Shown: positions 1-9,066 of the stretch, piece after piece
Layout of the letters: the number at the start of each line of letters is the position of its first letter
Numbering within the stretch: position 1 is the first letter of the stretch
Source of the DNA: Polaribacter pectinis
GTDB lineage: Bacteria; Bacteroidota; Bacteroidia; Flavobacteriales; Flavobacteriaceae
NCBI RefSeq assembly: GCF_014352875.1
Contig: NZ_CP060695.1
Span: forward strand, 2,511,501-2,575,500
Length of the DNA stretch: 64,000 bases
Direction: 5' to 3'
Position numbers and translations under genes: made by a program
Notes under the pieces: generated by a model
Databases searched by the model: none
What the model was told of the DNA's origin: nothing
The model's input: only the letters and a program-made list of their open reading frames with translations

Positions 1-173
1 GAAATATTACAAGAAAAATCGTCTGTACAAAAAAGTGTTTCAACTTTAAATGCAGAATTTAATAATTCATTTACCACTTTTACACCTTCAGCAATAAATA
101 AATTATGCTTTTGTCTATACTTTTTTTGTGATAAACTTGTTATTAATTTTAGTTGATTTTTTGATATGCTCAT
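1..173 (-). CDS. SpoU/TrmH-family RNA 2'-O-methyltransferase, N-terminal fragment
   Basis: The gene starts with ATG at 171-173 on the minus strand and runs off the left edge, so only about 57 N-terminal residues are visible. They read MSISKNQLKLITSLSQKKYR, followed by a stretch containing NLFIAEGVKVVNELL. This is the typical substrate-binding start of SpoU-class rRNA methyltransferases: basic helices, then F-x-x-E-G-x-K-x-V. Such enzymes methylate the ribose 2'-OH of rRNA or tRNA using SAM. The SPOUT catalytic domain lies outside the window, so the exact target cannot be named. The gene is divergent from tamL, with 69 bp between the starts. Confidence 0.75.
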   Translation of the reverse strand, partial: MSISKNQLKLITSLSQKKYRQKHNLFIAEGVKVVNELLNSAFKVETLFCTDDFSCNI

Positions 174-187
174 TAATTGATTGTATA

Positions 188-219
188 TTGAAATAAACCG
201 CCGAAAAATACTATTTTTG
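188..219 (+). promoter_or_regulatory. Bacteroidota-type promoter of tamL
   Basis: A -7 box TATTTTTG (212-219) matches TAnnTTTG. A TTG at 188-190 lies 21 nt upstream, in the place of the -33 element. The start codon follows 23 nt after the -7 box. Confidence 0.5.
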
Positions 220-242
220 ATTTTGATAGCACTGCTAAAGTA

Positions 243-2720
243 ATGAAAAAACTTTCTTTTTACTTTTTATTAGTTTTCATTTTGGTTTCATGTAATTCTA
301 CAAAACATGTTGCTGAAGATGAACACATGCTTACACAAAATTATATTTTTGTAGACAGTGTTAGAGATAAAAGTACAGAACTACAAAAATATGTCTTACA
401 GAAACCCAACCCACGTTTATTAGATCTACCTATTGCGTTGTATTTTCATAATATTGGTAATCATAACAAACCTAAAACACCTACAGAATGGGGTGAAAAA
501 AACCCACGTTCTTATAATTTTATTAAAAACGTTTTTTCTGAAAAACAAAGTATTGCTTATGCAAAATCTTTTATCAATTTAAATAATTGGTTTTTAAAAT
601 ATGACGGACCTGTAATTGTAAATGAAAAAAAAGTAGAGAATACAGAAAATAATTTATGGGCATATTACAAAACTCAAGGTTTTTTTAAATCTAAAGTTGT
701 ATCAAAAATTAATAGATATGATGATAAAAAAGCAACAGTAGATTATTACATAGATAAAGGTAAACCAACAATTTTAGATACTATAAAACTAAAAATAGAT
801 TCGCCTGTTTTAGATTCTATTTATAAAAATTCTGGCATTAGTTCTTTACTAAAAACGGGAGACCAGTATAATGATAAGACCTTTAGAGACGAAGCTAGCA
901 GTGTTTTAAAACTTTATAGAAATAACGGAATTTATCATTTTACAGAATCTGCTTTGGGCTTCTACGTAGATTCTACAAGAACAGATTATAAAACCAATGT
1001 AGATTTCTTGATTTCTAAAGATCGATTAATTTCTGAAAACGGAACTTATATAAAAAAACCATTTAAGGTTCATAAAATAAGAGAAGTAAATGTAATTACA
1101 GATTATTCCTACACTAAAAAAGACGAAGTACATACAGATTCTATTTCTTACAAAGGGATTAACTTTTTAGCACATGGTAAAATTAAATACAACCCTAAAT
1201 ATTTAGCGCAATCTATTTTTTTAAAACCAGATGAAATCTATAAAGACACTTTAAGAAACTTAACTAGAAGTCATTTAAAATCACTTAAGAACTTTAAATC
1301 TAGTAACATTATCTTTACTCCTATTGGTGGTTCTGGAGATGAACTAAAAATGGATGTTTTTTTATCTCCTTTAGAAAAATATACACTAGGTTTTGAGACT
1401 GAATTAACACATTCTAATATTAGAGAAATTGGAACTTCAGCCAAATTTTCTATTACAAATAGAAATGCTTTTAGAGGTGCAGAATTATTAAAACTATCTT
1501 TTTTAGGTTCTTATTTTACATCTAATAATGGTCCTGGTTGGGAAATTGGTGTAGATGCTTCTTTAGAAATACCAAGGTTTGTAGCTCCTTTTGGTTTGGC
1601 AAAATTGGTTCCTAAAGAAATGTCTCCAAGAACATTATTTTCTATTGGTTCTAGTTTTCAAAAAAACATTGGTTTAGATAGACAAACGTTTACTTTTTTA
1701 TCAGATTATAGATGGCAGTACAATCGTAAGAAAACAATACAGCTAGAGATATTTAATACACAGTACATTCAAAACCTAAATATTGATCGATTTTTTAATA
1801 TTTATAGTTCGGAATACAACAATCTAAATAGTGTAGCCCAAACATATTATAATGACCCAAATAGAGAACTTAATTTACCAGCTGAAGCTGTAAGTTTTAT
1901 GAGTACTGTATCTAATGACAATAGTTTTAAAACCTCTAATCCAGAAGAATACAATACTACACTTAATATTTTAAATAGATATAATATTGTTACTTCAGAT
2001 TTTTTAATTCCTGTTTTAGCTTATTCTTACACTTATAATAGTCAAAATAGTTTTAAAGATAACAACTTCAAATTTTTCAAGGCTAGAATTGCAAACTCTG
2101 GAAATGTTTTAGGCCTTTTTTCTAAAGACTATAACAATAAAGGTAAAAAAACATTTGCTAAAATACCTTTAGCTCAATACTTTAAAACCGATTTAGAGTA
2201 TAAACAATTTTGGGGTGTAGGAGAAAATTCAGTATTCGGTTTTAGAACATTTTTAGGTGCAATTTTAACCTATGATAATTCAGACATTCCTTTTACAAAA
2301 AGTTACTTTGCTGGTGGCTCTAATGATATTAGAGCTTGGCAAACGTACGGGTTAGGCCCTGGAAGTAAAAATACAGGTTTAGAATATAATGTAGGTAGTT
2401 TTAAATTTCTAACAAGTGCAGAATATAGATTTAACGTAGTTAGTAAATTAAAAGGAGCATTATTTGTAGATGCAGGAAATATCTGGGACATTACAGGTTC
2501 TTCTTTTGTAGACGAAGATGCAAAATTTAAAGGCCTTTCTTCATTAAAAGACATTGCAGTTGGTTCTGGTTTTGGTGCAAGATTAGACTTTAGTTTTCTT
2601 ATTCTTCGAGTAGACGTTGGTTTTAAAACTTATGAACCATACCTAAATAATAGCAAATGGTTTAAAAATTACAACTTTGCAAATGCCGTTTACAATATAG
2701 GTATTAACTATCCTTTCTAA
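243..2720 (+). CDS. tamL: TamL-type lipoprotein Omp85 (translocation and assembly module)
   Basis: An 825-residue BamA/TamA-superfamily outer membrane protein. The N-terminus is a lipoprotein signal ending LVSC, with Cys17 as the lipidated residue. This is the mark of Bacteroidota TamL rather than BamA. POTRA-like segments follow, for instance around residues 275-390. The C-terminal half is a 16-strand-type barrel with the Omp85 features FAGGSNDIRAWQ (about 685-700), GALFVDAGNIW and a final aromatic strand ending YPF. It probably inserts or assembles outer membrane proteins. No tamB lies next to it here. Its own promoter lies 23 nt upstream and fbaA follows 119 nt downstream with a separate promoter. 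The lipoprotein Omp85 call is secure; the TamL name is by family resemblance. Confidence 0.85.
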   Translation: MKKLSFYFLLVFILVSCNSTKHVAEDEHMLTQNYIFVDSVRDKSTELQKYVLQKPNPRLLDLPIALYFHNIGNHNKPKTPTEWGEKNPRSYNFIKNVFSEKQSIAYAKSFINLNNWFLKYDGPVIVNEKKVENTENNLWAYYKTQGFFKSKVVSKINRYDDKKATVDYYIDKGKPTILDTIKLKIDSPVLDSIYKNSGISSLLKTGDQYNDKTFRDEASSVLKLYRNNGIYHFTESALGFYVDSTRTDYKTNVDFLISKDRLISENGTYIKKPFKVHKIREVNVITDYSYTKKDEVHTDSISYKGINFLAHGKIKYNPKYLAQSIFLKPDEIYKDTLRNLTRSHLKSLKNFKSSNIIFTPIGGSGDELKMDVFLSPLEKYTLGFETELTHSNIREIGTSAKFSITNRNAFRGAELLKLSFLGSYFTSNNGPGWEIGVDASLEIPRFVAPFGLAKLVPKEMSPRTLFSIGSSFQKNIGLDRQTFTFLSDYRWQYNRKKTIQLEIFNTQYIQNLNIDRFFNIYSSEYNNLNSVAQTYYNDPNRELNLPAEAVSFMSTVSNDNSFKTSNPEEYNTTLNILNRYNIVTSDFLIPVLAYSYTYNSQNSFKDNNFKFFKARIANSGNVLGLFSKDYNNKGKKTFAKIPLAQYFKTDLEYKQFWGVGENSVFGFRTFLGAILTYDNSDIPFTKSYFAGGSNDIRAWQTYGLGPGSKNTGLEYNVGSFKFLTSAEYRFNVVSKLKGALFVDAGNIWDITGSSFVDEDAKFKGLSSLKDIAVGSGFGARLDFSFLILRVDVGFKTYEPYLNNSKWFKNYNFANAVYNIGINYPF

Positions 2721-2795
2721 AAAAATTCACTTCTTACCCTATAACGTTTTCGTTATTTTATAACTTCAACAACAATAAAAGAGGCTAATTTTTAG

Positions 2796-2803
2796 TACTT
2801 TTG
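2796..2803 (+). promoter_or_regulatory. -7 box of fbaA
   Basis: TACTTTTG is a perfect TAnnTTTG. It overlaps the upstream TTG (2801) that could open a longer reading frame, so transcription should start after that codon. This supports the ATG at 2840 as the real start. No clear -33 element is visible. Confidence 0.55.
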
Positions 2804-2839
2804 ACAAGTAATAGTATCAATTTATTTAAAACAATAATT

Positions 2840-3907
2840 ATGAGTCATAATATAAAACCTGGTGTTGCAACAGGAAAAGAAGTTCAAGAAATTTTTAAAT
2901 TAGCAAAAGAAAAAGGATTTGCTTTACCAGCTGTAAACGTTGTTGGTTCTAACACAATTAACGGTGTTTTAGAAACTGCAAGAGATTTAAATGCTCCTGT
3001 AATTATTCAGTTTTCAAATGGTGGTGCTCAATTTAATGCAGGTAAAGGTTTATCTAATGAAGGTGAAAAAGCAGCAATTGCTGGTGCAATAGCTGGTGCA
3101 AAACATATTCATGAATTAGCTGTAGCTTACGGAGTTCCTGTAATTTTACATACAGATCACGCTGCAAAAAAATTATTACCTTGGATAGACGGTTTATTAG
3201 ACGCTTCAGAAAAACATTTTGCTGAAACTGGTAAATCTTTATATAGCTCACACATGATAGATTTATCTGAAGAGCCTTTAGAAGAAAACATAGCAATTTG
3301 TAAAGAATATTTAGCTCGTATGAGTAAAATGGATATGACTTTAGAAATTGAATTAGGAATAACTGGTGGTGAAGAAGATGGTGTAGATAATTCTGATGTA
3401 GATGCATCTAAATTATACACACAACCAGAAGAAGTAGCATATGCTTACGAAGAGTTACTAAAAGTTTCTCCACAGTTTACAATTGCAGCAGCTTTTGGTA
3501 ATGTACATGGTGTTTATAAGCCAGGTAACGTAAAATTAACTCCAAAAATCTTAAAAAATTCTCAAGAATTTATTTCTGAAAAATATGGAGTTGGACACAA
3601 TCATATCGATTTTGTATTTCATGGAGGTTCTGGTTCTACAGTAGAAGAAATTAGAGAAGCAATTGGTTATGGTGTTATAAAAATGAATATTGACACTGAT
3701 TTACAATTTGCTTTTACAGAAGGGATTAGAGATTACATGCAAGGTAAGGCTGATTATTTAGCAACCCAAATTGGTAATCCTGATGGAGCAGACCAACCAA
3801 ACAAAAAAACGTATGACCCAAGAAAATGGTTACGTGAAGGAGAAGCTACTTTCATTACACGTTTAAAGCAAGCTTTCCAAGACTTAAATAATGTAGACAC
3901 TTTATAA
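2840..3907 (+). CDS. fbaA: Class II fructose-1,6-bisphosphate aldolase
   Basis: A 355-residue class IIA aldolase (E. coli FbaA has 359) that cleaves fructose-1,6-bisphosphate to DHAP and glyceraldehyde-3-phosphate in glycolysis, and runs the reverse in gluconeogenesis. Zinc-site segments are visible: PVILHTDHAAKK, LEIELGITGGEEDG, AAAFGNVHGVYKPG and FVFHGGSGS. The phosphate-binding segment GVIKMNIDTDLQFAF is also present. The frame can be opened at a TTG at 2801, but that codon sits inside the promoter -7 box. The family N-terminus MSHNIKPGVATGKEV begins at the ATG at 2840. With fbp further on in the window it supports both directions of the pathway. A strong hairpin terminator follows directly. 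Confidence 0.95.
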   Translation: MSHNIKPGVATGKEVQEIFKLAKEKGFALPAVNVVGSNTINGVLETARDLNAPVIIQFSNGGAQFNAGKGLSNEGEKAAIAGAIAGAKHIHELAVAYGVPVILHTDHAAKKLLPWIDGLLDASEKHFAETGKSLYSSHMIDLSEEPLEENIAICKEYLARMSKMDMTLEIELGITGGEEDGVDNSDVDASKLYTQPEEVAYAYEELLKVSPQFTIAAAFGNVHGVYKPGNVKLTPKILKNSQEFISEKYGVGHNHIDFVFHGGSGSTVEEIREAIGYGVIKMNIDTDLQFAFTEGIRDYMQGKADYLATQIGNPDGADQPNKKTYDPRKWLREGEATFITRLKQAFQDLNNVDTL

Positions 3908-3925
3908 AAGCTACAAGAAATTTTT

Positions 3926-3967
3926 AAAAAAGCATTTTGATAGATTTCAAAATGCTTTTTTGTTTTT
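3926..3967 (+). terminator. Intrinsic terminator of fbaA
   Basis: A perfect 11-bp stem AAGCATTTTGA / TCAAAATGCTT (3930-3940 and 3947-3957) with a 6-nt loop. It is flanked by an A-tract upstream and a T-tract downstream. Confidence 0.85.
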
Positions 3968-4024
3968 ATAAAATTATTTTAAAAGATTAATTTCAAAGAA
4001 AATTTATAGTTCGCAAAAATCTTT

Positions 4025-4032
4025 TACATTTG
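4025..4032 (+). promoter_or_regulatory. -7 box of accD
   Basis: TACATTTG is a perfect TAnnTTTG, 52 nt before the accD start. The -33 region has no clear TTTG. Confidence 0.5.
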
Positions 4033-4084
4033 TAATTAAGATTACATTTAAAAAAGTAACAACTTTTATAAAATATATTGATTT

Positions 4085-4945
4085 ATGACAGCTTGGTTTA
4101 AACGTACAGATAAAGGAATACAGACTGCAACAGAAGATAAAAAAGACACTCCAAAAGGTCTTTGGTATAAAACTCCTAGCGGAAAAATAATAGATACTGA
4201 AGAACTAAAAAAGAACTTATATGTTAGTCCAGAAGATGGTTATCACGTAAGAATAGGTAGTAAAGAGTATTTCGAGTTATTTTTTGATGATAATAAATTC
4301 ACCGAATTAAATGCAACTTTAACTTCTAAAGACCCTTTAAAATTTGAAGACACAAAAAAATACCCAGACAGATTAAAGGCAGCTCAAGAAAAAACAAAGT
4401 TAAATGATGCTGTAAGAACTGCAGTAGGTAAATCTTTAGGTAAAGATTTAGTAATTGCTGCTATGGATTTCGCTTTTATTGGTGGTTCTATGGGTTCTGT
4501 TGTTGGAGAAAAAATTGCTCGAGCAATAAATTATTCAATAGAAAAGAAGATACCATTTTTAATGATTTCTAAATCTGGTGGAGCAAGAATGATGGAAGCA
4601 TCTCTATCTTTAATGCAATTAGTAAAAACATCTGCAAAATTAGCACAATTAGCAGAAGTTAAAATTCCTTATATTTCTTTATGTACAGACCCTACAACTG
4701 GTGGTACAACTGCTTCTTATGCAATGTTAGGTGATATTAATATAGCAGAACCAAACGCTTTAATTGCCTTTGCAGGGCCTAGAGTTGTAAAAGATACTAC
4801 AGGTAAAGAATTACCAGAAGGTTTTCAAAAATCTGAATTTGTTTTAGAACATGGTTTTTTAGATGCTATTTATGAACGTAAGAACTTAAAAAAGCAAGTA
4901 AATTTATATATCGATTTAATTCAGAACATTCCTGTAAGAGCATAA
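4085..4945 (+). CDS. accD: Acetyl-CoA carboxylase carboxyltransferase subunit beta, without zinc-ribbon cysteines
   Basis: A 286-residue beta subunit of the acetyl-CoA carboxylase carboxyltransferase, which makes malonyl-CoA for fatty acid synthesis together with AccA (not in the window). The crotonase-like core is well preserved: [56 protein letters not shown] and [17 protein letters not shown]. The N-terminal zinc ribbon is present in shape but has lost its ligands. Where E. coli has WTKCDSCG and VCPKCDHHMR, this protein has WYKTPSG and [10 protein letters not shown] (residues about 27-56). All four Cys positions read as Thr30, Gly33, Ser48 and Asp51. The length and surrounding residues are normal, so this is not a frameshift. 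I believe this is usual in Flavobacteriia. Confidence 0.93.
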   Translation: MTAWFKRTDKGIQTATEDKKDTPKGLWYKTPSGKIIDTEELKKNLYVSPEDGYHVRIGSKEYFELFFDDNKFTELNATLTSKDPLKFEDTKKYPDRLKAAQEKTKLNDAVRTAVGKSLGKDLVIAAMDFAFIGGSMGSVVGEKIARAINYSIEKKIPFLMISKSGGARMMEASLSLMQLVKTSAKLAQLAEVKIPYISLCTDPTTGGTTASYAMLGDINIAEPNALIAFAGPRVVKDTTGKELPEGFQKSEFVLEHGFLDAIYERKNLKKQVNLYIDLIQNIPVRA

Positions 4946-4949
4946 TAAA

Positions 4950-4973
4950 AAGAACTACTTTAGTTAAGTTCTT
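4950..4973 (+). terminator. Weak hairpin after accD
   Basis: A 7-bp stem AAGAACT / AGTTCTT with a 10-nt loop and no proper T-run. It lies between the accD stop and the rpsO promoter, so it may act as an inefficient terminator. Confidence 0.35.
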
Positions 4974-4990
4974 ATTCAAAAAAATAATTA

Positions 4991-4998
4991 TATATTTG
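4991..4998 (+). promoter_or_regulatory. -7 box of rpsO
   Basis: TATATTTG is a perfect TAnnTTTG. The predicted transcript begins near 5004 and has a leader of about 50 nt. The leader opens with a small hairpin CAATGA/TCATTG at 5005-5021. S15 autoregulates through leader structure in other bacteria, so that hairpin is a possible control element. Confidence 0.55.
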
Positions 4999-5053
4999 CA
5001 GCTTCAATGAAAACATCATTGATATACATAAAAATCATTTAAATAATATTGGC

Positions 5054-5323
5054 ATGTACTTAACTAAAGAAGTAAAAGAAAGCATCTTCGAAAAACACGG
5101 TAAAGGAAAAAACGATACTGGTACTTCAGAAGGGCAAATTGCATTATTCACACACAGAATCAACCACTTAACTGAACACTTAAAGAGAAATCGTAAAGAT
5201 TTTAACACTGAACGTTCATTAGTAATGATGGTAGGTAAAAGAAGAAGTTTATTAGATTATCTTAAGAAATCTGATATTACTAGATATCGTGCAATAATTA
5301 AAGAATTAGGAATTAGAAAATAA
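5054..5323 (+). CDS. rpsO: 30S ribosomal protein S15
   Basis: An 89-residue S15, the usual length. It is a primary binder of 16S rRNA and forms intersubunit bridges. Characteristic stretches are GTSEGQIALFTHRINHLTEHL, HLKRNRKDFNTERSL and VGKRRSLLDYLKKSDITRY. It is followed by a strong terminator and then pnp. This is the classical rpsO-pnp neighbourhood, but here a terminator and a 218-nt leader separate the two. Confidence 0.97.
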   Translation: MYLTKEVKESIFEKHGKGKNDTGTSEGQIALFTHRINHLTEHLKRNRKDFNTERSLVMMVGKRRSLLDYLKKSDITRYRAIIKELGIRK

Positions 5324-5332
5324 TTCTTACAT

Positions 5333-5366
5333 AAAAGAGGCTCTATAAACGTGCCTCTTTTTTTTA
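5333..5366 (+). terminator. Intrinsic terminator of rpsO
   Basis: Stem AAAAGAGGC / GCCTCTTTT with an 11-nt loop, followed by a run of T. Confidence 0.85.
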
Positions 5367-5486
5367 TTTTAAAAAACTAATTTTTAAAGAGTAACAAACT
5401 TTAAAAATTTAAAGTCTGATTTTAACAACATCAGCAAGCAATATAAAAGATCGGAGTTACCAACAATAATTCTGTATTTCCATTGT

Positions 5487-5516
5487 AACAACAGACAACA
5501 ACACAACAACAAACAG
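5487..5516 (+). promoter_or_regulatory. CAA-rich unstructured leader segment of pnp
   Basis: About 30 nt composed almost only of CAA/ACA units, ending 25 nt before the pnp start. Such sequence cannot fold. It sits in a 218-nt gap with no ORF and no clear TAnnTTTG, so it is probably part of a long pnp 5' leader. The role is unknown. Confidence 0.35.
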
Positions 5517-5541
5517 TAATTAAAAATTAGAATTAAATTTT

Positions 5542-7773
5542 ATGATTCCAAAAGTATTTAGAGAGGTTATAGACCTTGGAGATGGAAGAACCATCTCATT
5601 AGAAACCGGTAAATTAGCGAAACAAGCGCACGGTTCTGTTGTTGTTCAAATGGGAAAAGCAATGTTATTATGTACAGTTGTATCTAGCTATAAAGCTGGT
5701 ACAGTAGACTTTTTACCATTAACTGTAGATTATAGAGAAAAATTTGCTGCTGCAGGAAGATATCCTGGAGGATTCTTTAAAAGAGAAGCAAGACCAAGTG
5801 ATGGTGAAGTATTAACAATGCGTTTAGTAGACCGTGTTTTACGTCCGTTATTTCCAAAAGATTATCATTCTGAAGTACAGGTAATGATACAATTAATGTC
5901 TCATGATGAAGATGTTATGCCAGATGCATTAGCAGGTTTAGCAGCTTCAGCAGCTATTCAATTATCAGATTTCCCTTTCGAATGTCCAATTTCTGAAGCA
6001 CGTGTTGCTAGAGTAAATGGAGAATTCGTAATCAACCCAACAAGAGCTCAATTAGCAGAATCTGACATTGATATGATGATTGGAGCAAGTGCTGATTCTG
6101 TAATGATGGTAGAAGGTGAAATGGATGAAATTTCTGAAGAAGAAATGGCAGACGCAATTAAGTTTGCACATGAAGCTATAAAAGTACAATGTGCTGCGCA
6201 AGTTCGTTTAGCTGAAGCTTTCGGAAAGAAAGAAACAAGAGAATACGAAGGTGAAAGAGAAGATGAAGAATTAGCAGCAAAAATAAACGACTTTTGTTAC
6301 GACAAATGTTATGCAATCGCTAAAAAAGGAACTTCTAAAGCAGAACGTTCTGCAGCTTTCGACGAAGTAAAAGAAGAATTAAAAGCTTCATTTACAGAAG
6401 AAGAATTGGAGGATTATGCAGAATTAGTTGGAAAATACTTCAACAAATCTCAAAAAAATGCTGTTAGAGAATTAACTTTAGCAGAAGGTTTACGTTTAGA
6501 TGGTCGTAAGACTGACGAGATTAGACCAATTTGGTGTGAGGTAGATTACTTACCATCTGTACATGGTTCATCAATCTTTACTCGTGGAGAAACACAAGCA
6601 TTAGCAACTGTAACTTTAGGAACTTCTAGAGATGCAAATAAAATAGACATGCCATCTTACGAAGGTGAGGAGAATTTCTATTTACATTATAACTTCCCTC
6701 CTTTTTGTACAGGTGAAGCAAGACCATTAAGAGGAACTTCAAGAAGAGAAGTTGGTCATGGTAACTTGGCTCAGCGTGGTTTAAAAGGAATGATTCCTGA
6801 TGATTGCCCATATACAGTAAGAGTTGTTTCCGAAGTTTTAGAATCTAATGGTTCTTCTTCTATGGCAACAGTTTGTGCTGGTACAATGGCATTAATGGAT
6901 GCAGGAGTTCAAATGACAAGACCAGTTTCTGGTATTGCAATGGGATTAATTTCTGACGGAGATCGTTACGCAGTTTTATCTGATATTTTAGGTGATGAAG
7001 ATCATTTAGGTGATATGGATTTTAAAGTAACAGGTACTTCTGAAGGAATTACCGCATGTCAAATGGATATTAAAGTAAAAGGACTTTCTTACGAGATTTT
7101 AGTGAATGCATTAAAACAAGCAAGAAGTGGTCGTTTACACATTTTAGAGAAATTGACGGATACAATTCCAACTGCAAACGAAGAAGTAAAAGCTCATGCT
7201 CCTAAAATGATCAACAGAAGAATTCCTAATGATATGATTGGTGCATTTATTGGACCAGGAGGTAAACATATTCAAGAATTACAGAAAGAAACAGGAACTA
7301 CAATTGTAATTACTGAAGATGCTGTAACTGAAGAAGGAATTATCGAAATTTTAGGAACAGACCCAGCAGGAATCGAACAAGTAATTGCTCGTATCGAATC
7401 TATGTTATTTAAACCAGAAGTTGGTAGCGCATACGAAGTAAAAGTTATTAAAATGTTAGATTTTGGTGCTGTTGTAGAATATGTGGAAGCTCCAGGAAAC
7501 GAAGTTTTATTACATGTTTCTGAATTAGCTTGGGAACGTACAGAAAATGTAACTGATGTTGTAAACATGGGTGATGTTTTTGATGTGAAGTACTTTGGTT
7601 TAGACCCAAGAACTCGTAAAGAAAAAGTTTCTAGAAAAGCATTGTTACCAAAACCTGAAGGTTATGTAGCAAGACCACCAAGAGACGATAAACGTTCTGG
7701 AGGTAGAGATAATCGCGGACGTGATAACAGACGTGATGATAGAAAGCCAAGAGCTCCAAGAAAAGAAGATTAA
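5542..7773 (+). CDS. pnp: Polyribonucleotide nucleotidyltransferase (PNPase)
   Basis: A 743-residue phosphorolytic 3'-5' exoribonuclease of mRNA decay. Domain order: first RNase PH domain (about 1-225, including [16 protein letters not shown]), linker helices, second RNase PH domain (about 300-540, with [15 protein letters not shown] and [16 protein letters not shown]), KH domain (about 555-620, GxxG as IGPGGKHI), S1 domain (about 625-700, [20 protein letters not shown]), then a basic Arg/Asp-rich tail with [11 protein letters not shown]. The tail is typical of flavobacterial PNPases and may bind RNA or partners. It follows rpsO but has its own long leader, and a terminator follows. Confidence 0.97.
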   Translation: MIPKVFREVIDLGDGRTISLETGKLAKQAHGSVVVQMGKAMLLCTVVSSYKAGTVDFLPLTVDYREKFAAAGRYPGGFFKREARPSDGEVLTMRLVDRVLRPLFPKDYHSEVQVMIQLMSHDEDVMPDALAGLAASAAIQLSDFPFECPISEARVARVNGEFVINPTRAQLAESDIDMMIGASADSVMMVEGEMDEISEEEMADAIKFAHEAIKVQCAAQVRLAEAFGKKETREYEGEREDEELAAKINDFCYDKCYAIAKKGTSKAERSAAFDEVKEELKASFTEEELEDYAELVGKYFNKSQKNAVRELTLAEGLRLDGRKTDEIRPIWCEVDYLPSVHGSSIFTRGETQALATVTLGTSRDANKIDMPSYEGEENFYLHYNFPPFCTGEARPLRGTSRREVGHGNLAQRGLKGMIPDDCPYTVRVVSEVLESNGSSSMATVCAGTMALMDAGVQMTRPVSGIAMGLISDGDRYAVLSDILGDEDHLGDMDFKVTGTSEGITACQMDIKVKGLSYEILVNALKQARSGRLHILEKLTDTIPTANEEVKAHAPKMINRRIPNDMIGAFIGPGGKHIQELQKETGTTIVITEDAVTEEGIIEILGTDPAGIEQVIARIESMLFKPEVGSAYEVKVIKMLDFGAVVEYVEAPGNEVLLHVSELAWERTENVTDVVNMGDVFDVKYFGLDPRTRKEKVSRKALLPKPEGYVARPPRDDKRSGGRDNRGRDNRRDDRKPRAPRKED

Positions 7774-7794
7774 TTTCTTTCTTAAATTGATATT

Positions 7795-7826
7795 AAAAAT
7801 CGCTAATTAATTTTAGCGATTTTTTT
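7795..7826 (+). terminator. Intrinsic terminator of pnp
   Basis: A perfect 12-bp stem AAAAATCGCTAA / TTAGCGATTTTT (7795-7806, 7813-7824) with loop TTAATT, followed by further T. Confidence 0.85.
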
Positions 7827-7874
7827 CGTTTATAGGGTTTTTATAAAATGCTTTTATTTTCTTTGTATCACTTT

Positions 7875-8999
7875 ATGAATATAAAACATAATACATATTT
7901 ATCTTTAGGAACAAACCAAGGGAATAAGTTTGAAAACCTTCAAAATGCAATAAATTTAATTGCAAATGAAATTGGTGCTGTTCAAAAAATATCCTCTATT
8001 TATAGCACACCTGCCTGGGGTTTTGATGGTGATGATTTTTATAATATCTGTATTCAAGTTTTTACAAATCAAAATCCAGAGACCTTAATTATTTCACTTT
8101 TACAAATTGAAAAAGATTTAGGAAGACAAAGAAACAATTCTGGAGTATATCAAAATAGAAATATAGATATTGATATTTTATTGTTTGATGATGAAATTAT
8201 TTTATCAAAAGATCTAATTGTTCCTCATTCAAAAATGTTGAGTCGTAAATTTGTGATGGTTCCCTTGGCTGAAATTGCTCCGAACATAAATCATCCGATA
8301 GAAAAAAAACCAATTACTGTTTGTTTACAAAATATAGATGATGCTTCGGAAATAGAAAAAATTGAAAAAAAATTAAATCGTCCAATTCCGTTATCAGAAA
8401 AATATAATTATATAGCTATTGAAGGAAATATTGGTGCAGGAAAAACATCATTAGCAAAAATGATGGCAGAAGATTTTAATGCAAAATTAGTTTTAGAACG
8501 TTTTGCAGAAAATCCATTTTTACCAAAGTTTTACGAAGATAAAGAGCGTTATGCGTTCCCTTTAGAGATGAGTTTTCTTGCCGATAGATATCAACAGTTA
8601 AGCGATGATTTGGCTCAATTCGACTTATTTAAAAACTTTATAATTTCTGATTATTATATCTTTAAATCATTAATTTTTGCACAAGTAACACTTCAAAAAG
8701 AAGAATACTTATTGTACAGAAAAATGTTCGATTTAATGTACAAAGAAATTACAAAGCCAGATTTGTATGTATATTTGTACCAAAATACAGAGAGATTATT
8801 AGAAAATATTAAAAAAAGGGGAAGAAAATACGAGCAAAACATACAACCAGAGTATTTAGAAAAAATACATAATGGGTATAAAAGCTTTATAAACACTGAA
8901 CAAAATCTAAATTCATTAATAATAGATGTGTCTGAATTAGATTTTGTAAACGATAGTAATAATTATAATTACATAATTAAGAAAATCAGGAGTTTTTAA
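7875..8999 (+). CDS. folK: Fusion: HPPK (FolK) plus deoxynucleoside kinase
   Basis: Two enzymes in one chain of 374 residues. The N-terminal part (about 1-130) is 6-hydroxymethyl-7,8-dihydropterin pyrophosphokinase of folate synthesis, with TYLSLGTNQGNKFENL, DLGRQRNNSGVYQNRNIDID and VPHSKMLSRKFVMVPL. After a short linker, the C-terminal part (about 170-374) is a deoxynucleoside kinase: P-loop EGNIGAGKT, LERFAENPFLPKFY, a lid segment with IKKRGRKYEQ. It would salvage deoxynucleosides. The frame can be opened earlier (7848), but the family start MNIKHNTYLSLG is the ATG at 7875. A near-consensus -7 box TTTCTTTG (7858-7865) lies after 7848 and so also favours 7875. I recall this fusion from other Flavobacteriia. 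Confidence 0.9.
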   Translation: MNIKHNTYLSLGTNQGNKFENLQNAINLIANEIGAVQKISSIYSTPAWGFDGDDFYNICIQVFTNQNPETLIISLLQIEKDLGRQRNNSGVYQNRNIDIDILLFDDEIILSKDLIVPHSKMLSRKFVMVPLAEIAPNINHPIEKKPITVCLQNIDDASEIEKIEKKLNRPIPLSEKYNYIAIEGNIGAGKTSLAKMMAEDFNAKLVLERFAENPFLPKFYEDKERYAFPLEMSFLADRYQQLSDDLAQFDLFKNFIISDYYIFKSLIFAQVTLQKEEYLLYRKMFDLMYKEITKPDLYVYLYQNTERLLENIKKRGRKYEQNIQPEYLEKIHNGYKSFINTEQNLNSLIIDVSELDFVNDSNNYNYIIKKIRSF

Positions 9000-9010
9000 A
9001 AAAAAAATTA

Positions 9011-9018
9011 TACTTTTG
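9011..9018 (+). promoter_or_regulatory. -7 box of the OmpA-family gene
   Basis: TACTTTTG is a perfect TAnnTTTG, 12 nt after the preceding stop codon and 48 nt before the start. Confidence 0.6.
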
Positions 9019-9066
9019 CAACTTATATGATTCCCCCAAATTGTTAAACAAATATACTAGAATATA

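Noticed and set aside
2801..2839. TTG start giving 13 extra residues on FbaA
   Set aside because: The TTG lies inside the -7 box TACTTTTG, and the aldolase N-terminus begins at the ATG at 2840.
3054..3420. Antisense ORFs inside fbaA (117 and 87 codons)
   Set aside because: They are mirror frames of a strongly conserved gene with low-complexity His/Leu/Ser translations.
7848..7874. Longer N-terminus for the FolK fusion
   Set aside because: The added residues are not family-like and a near-consensus -7 box lies between the two possible starts.
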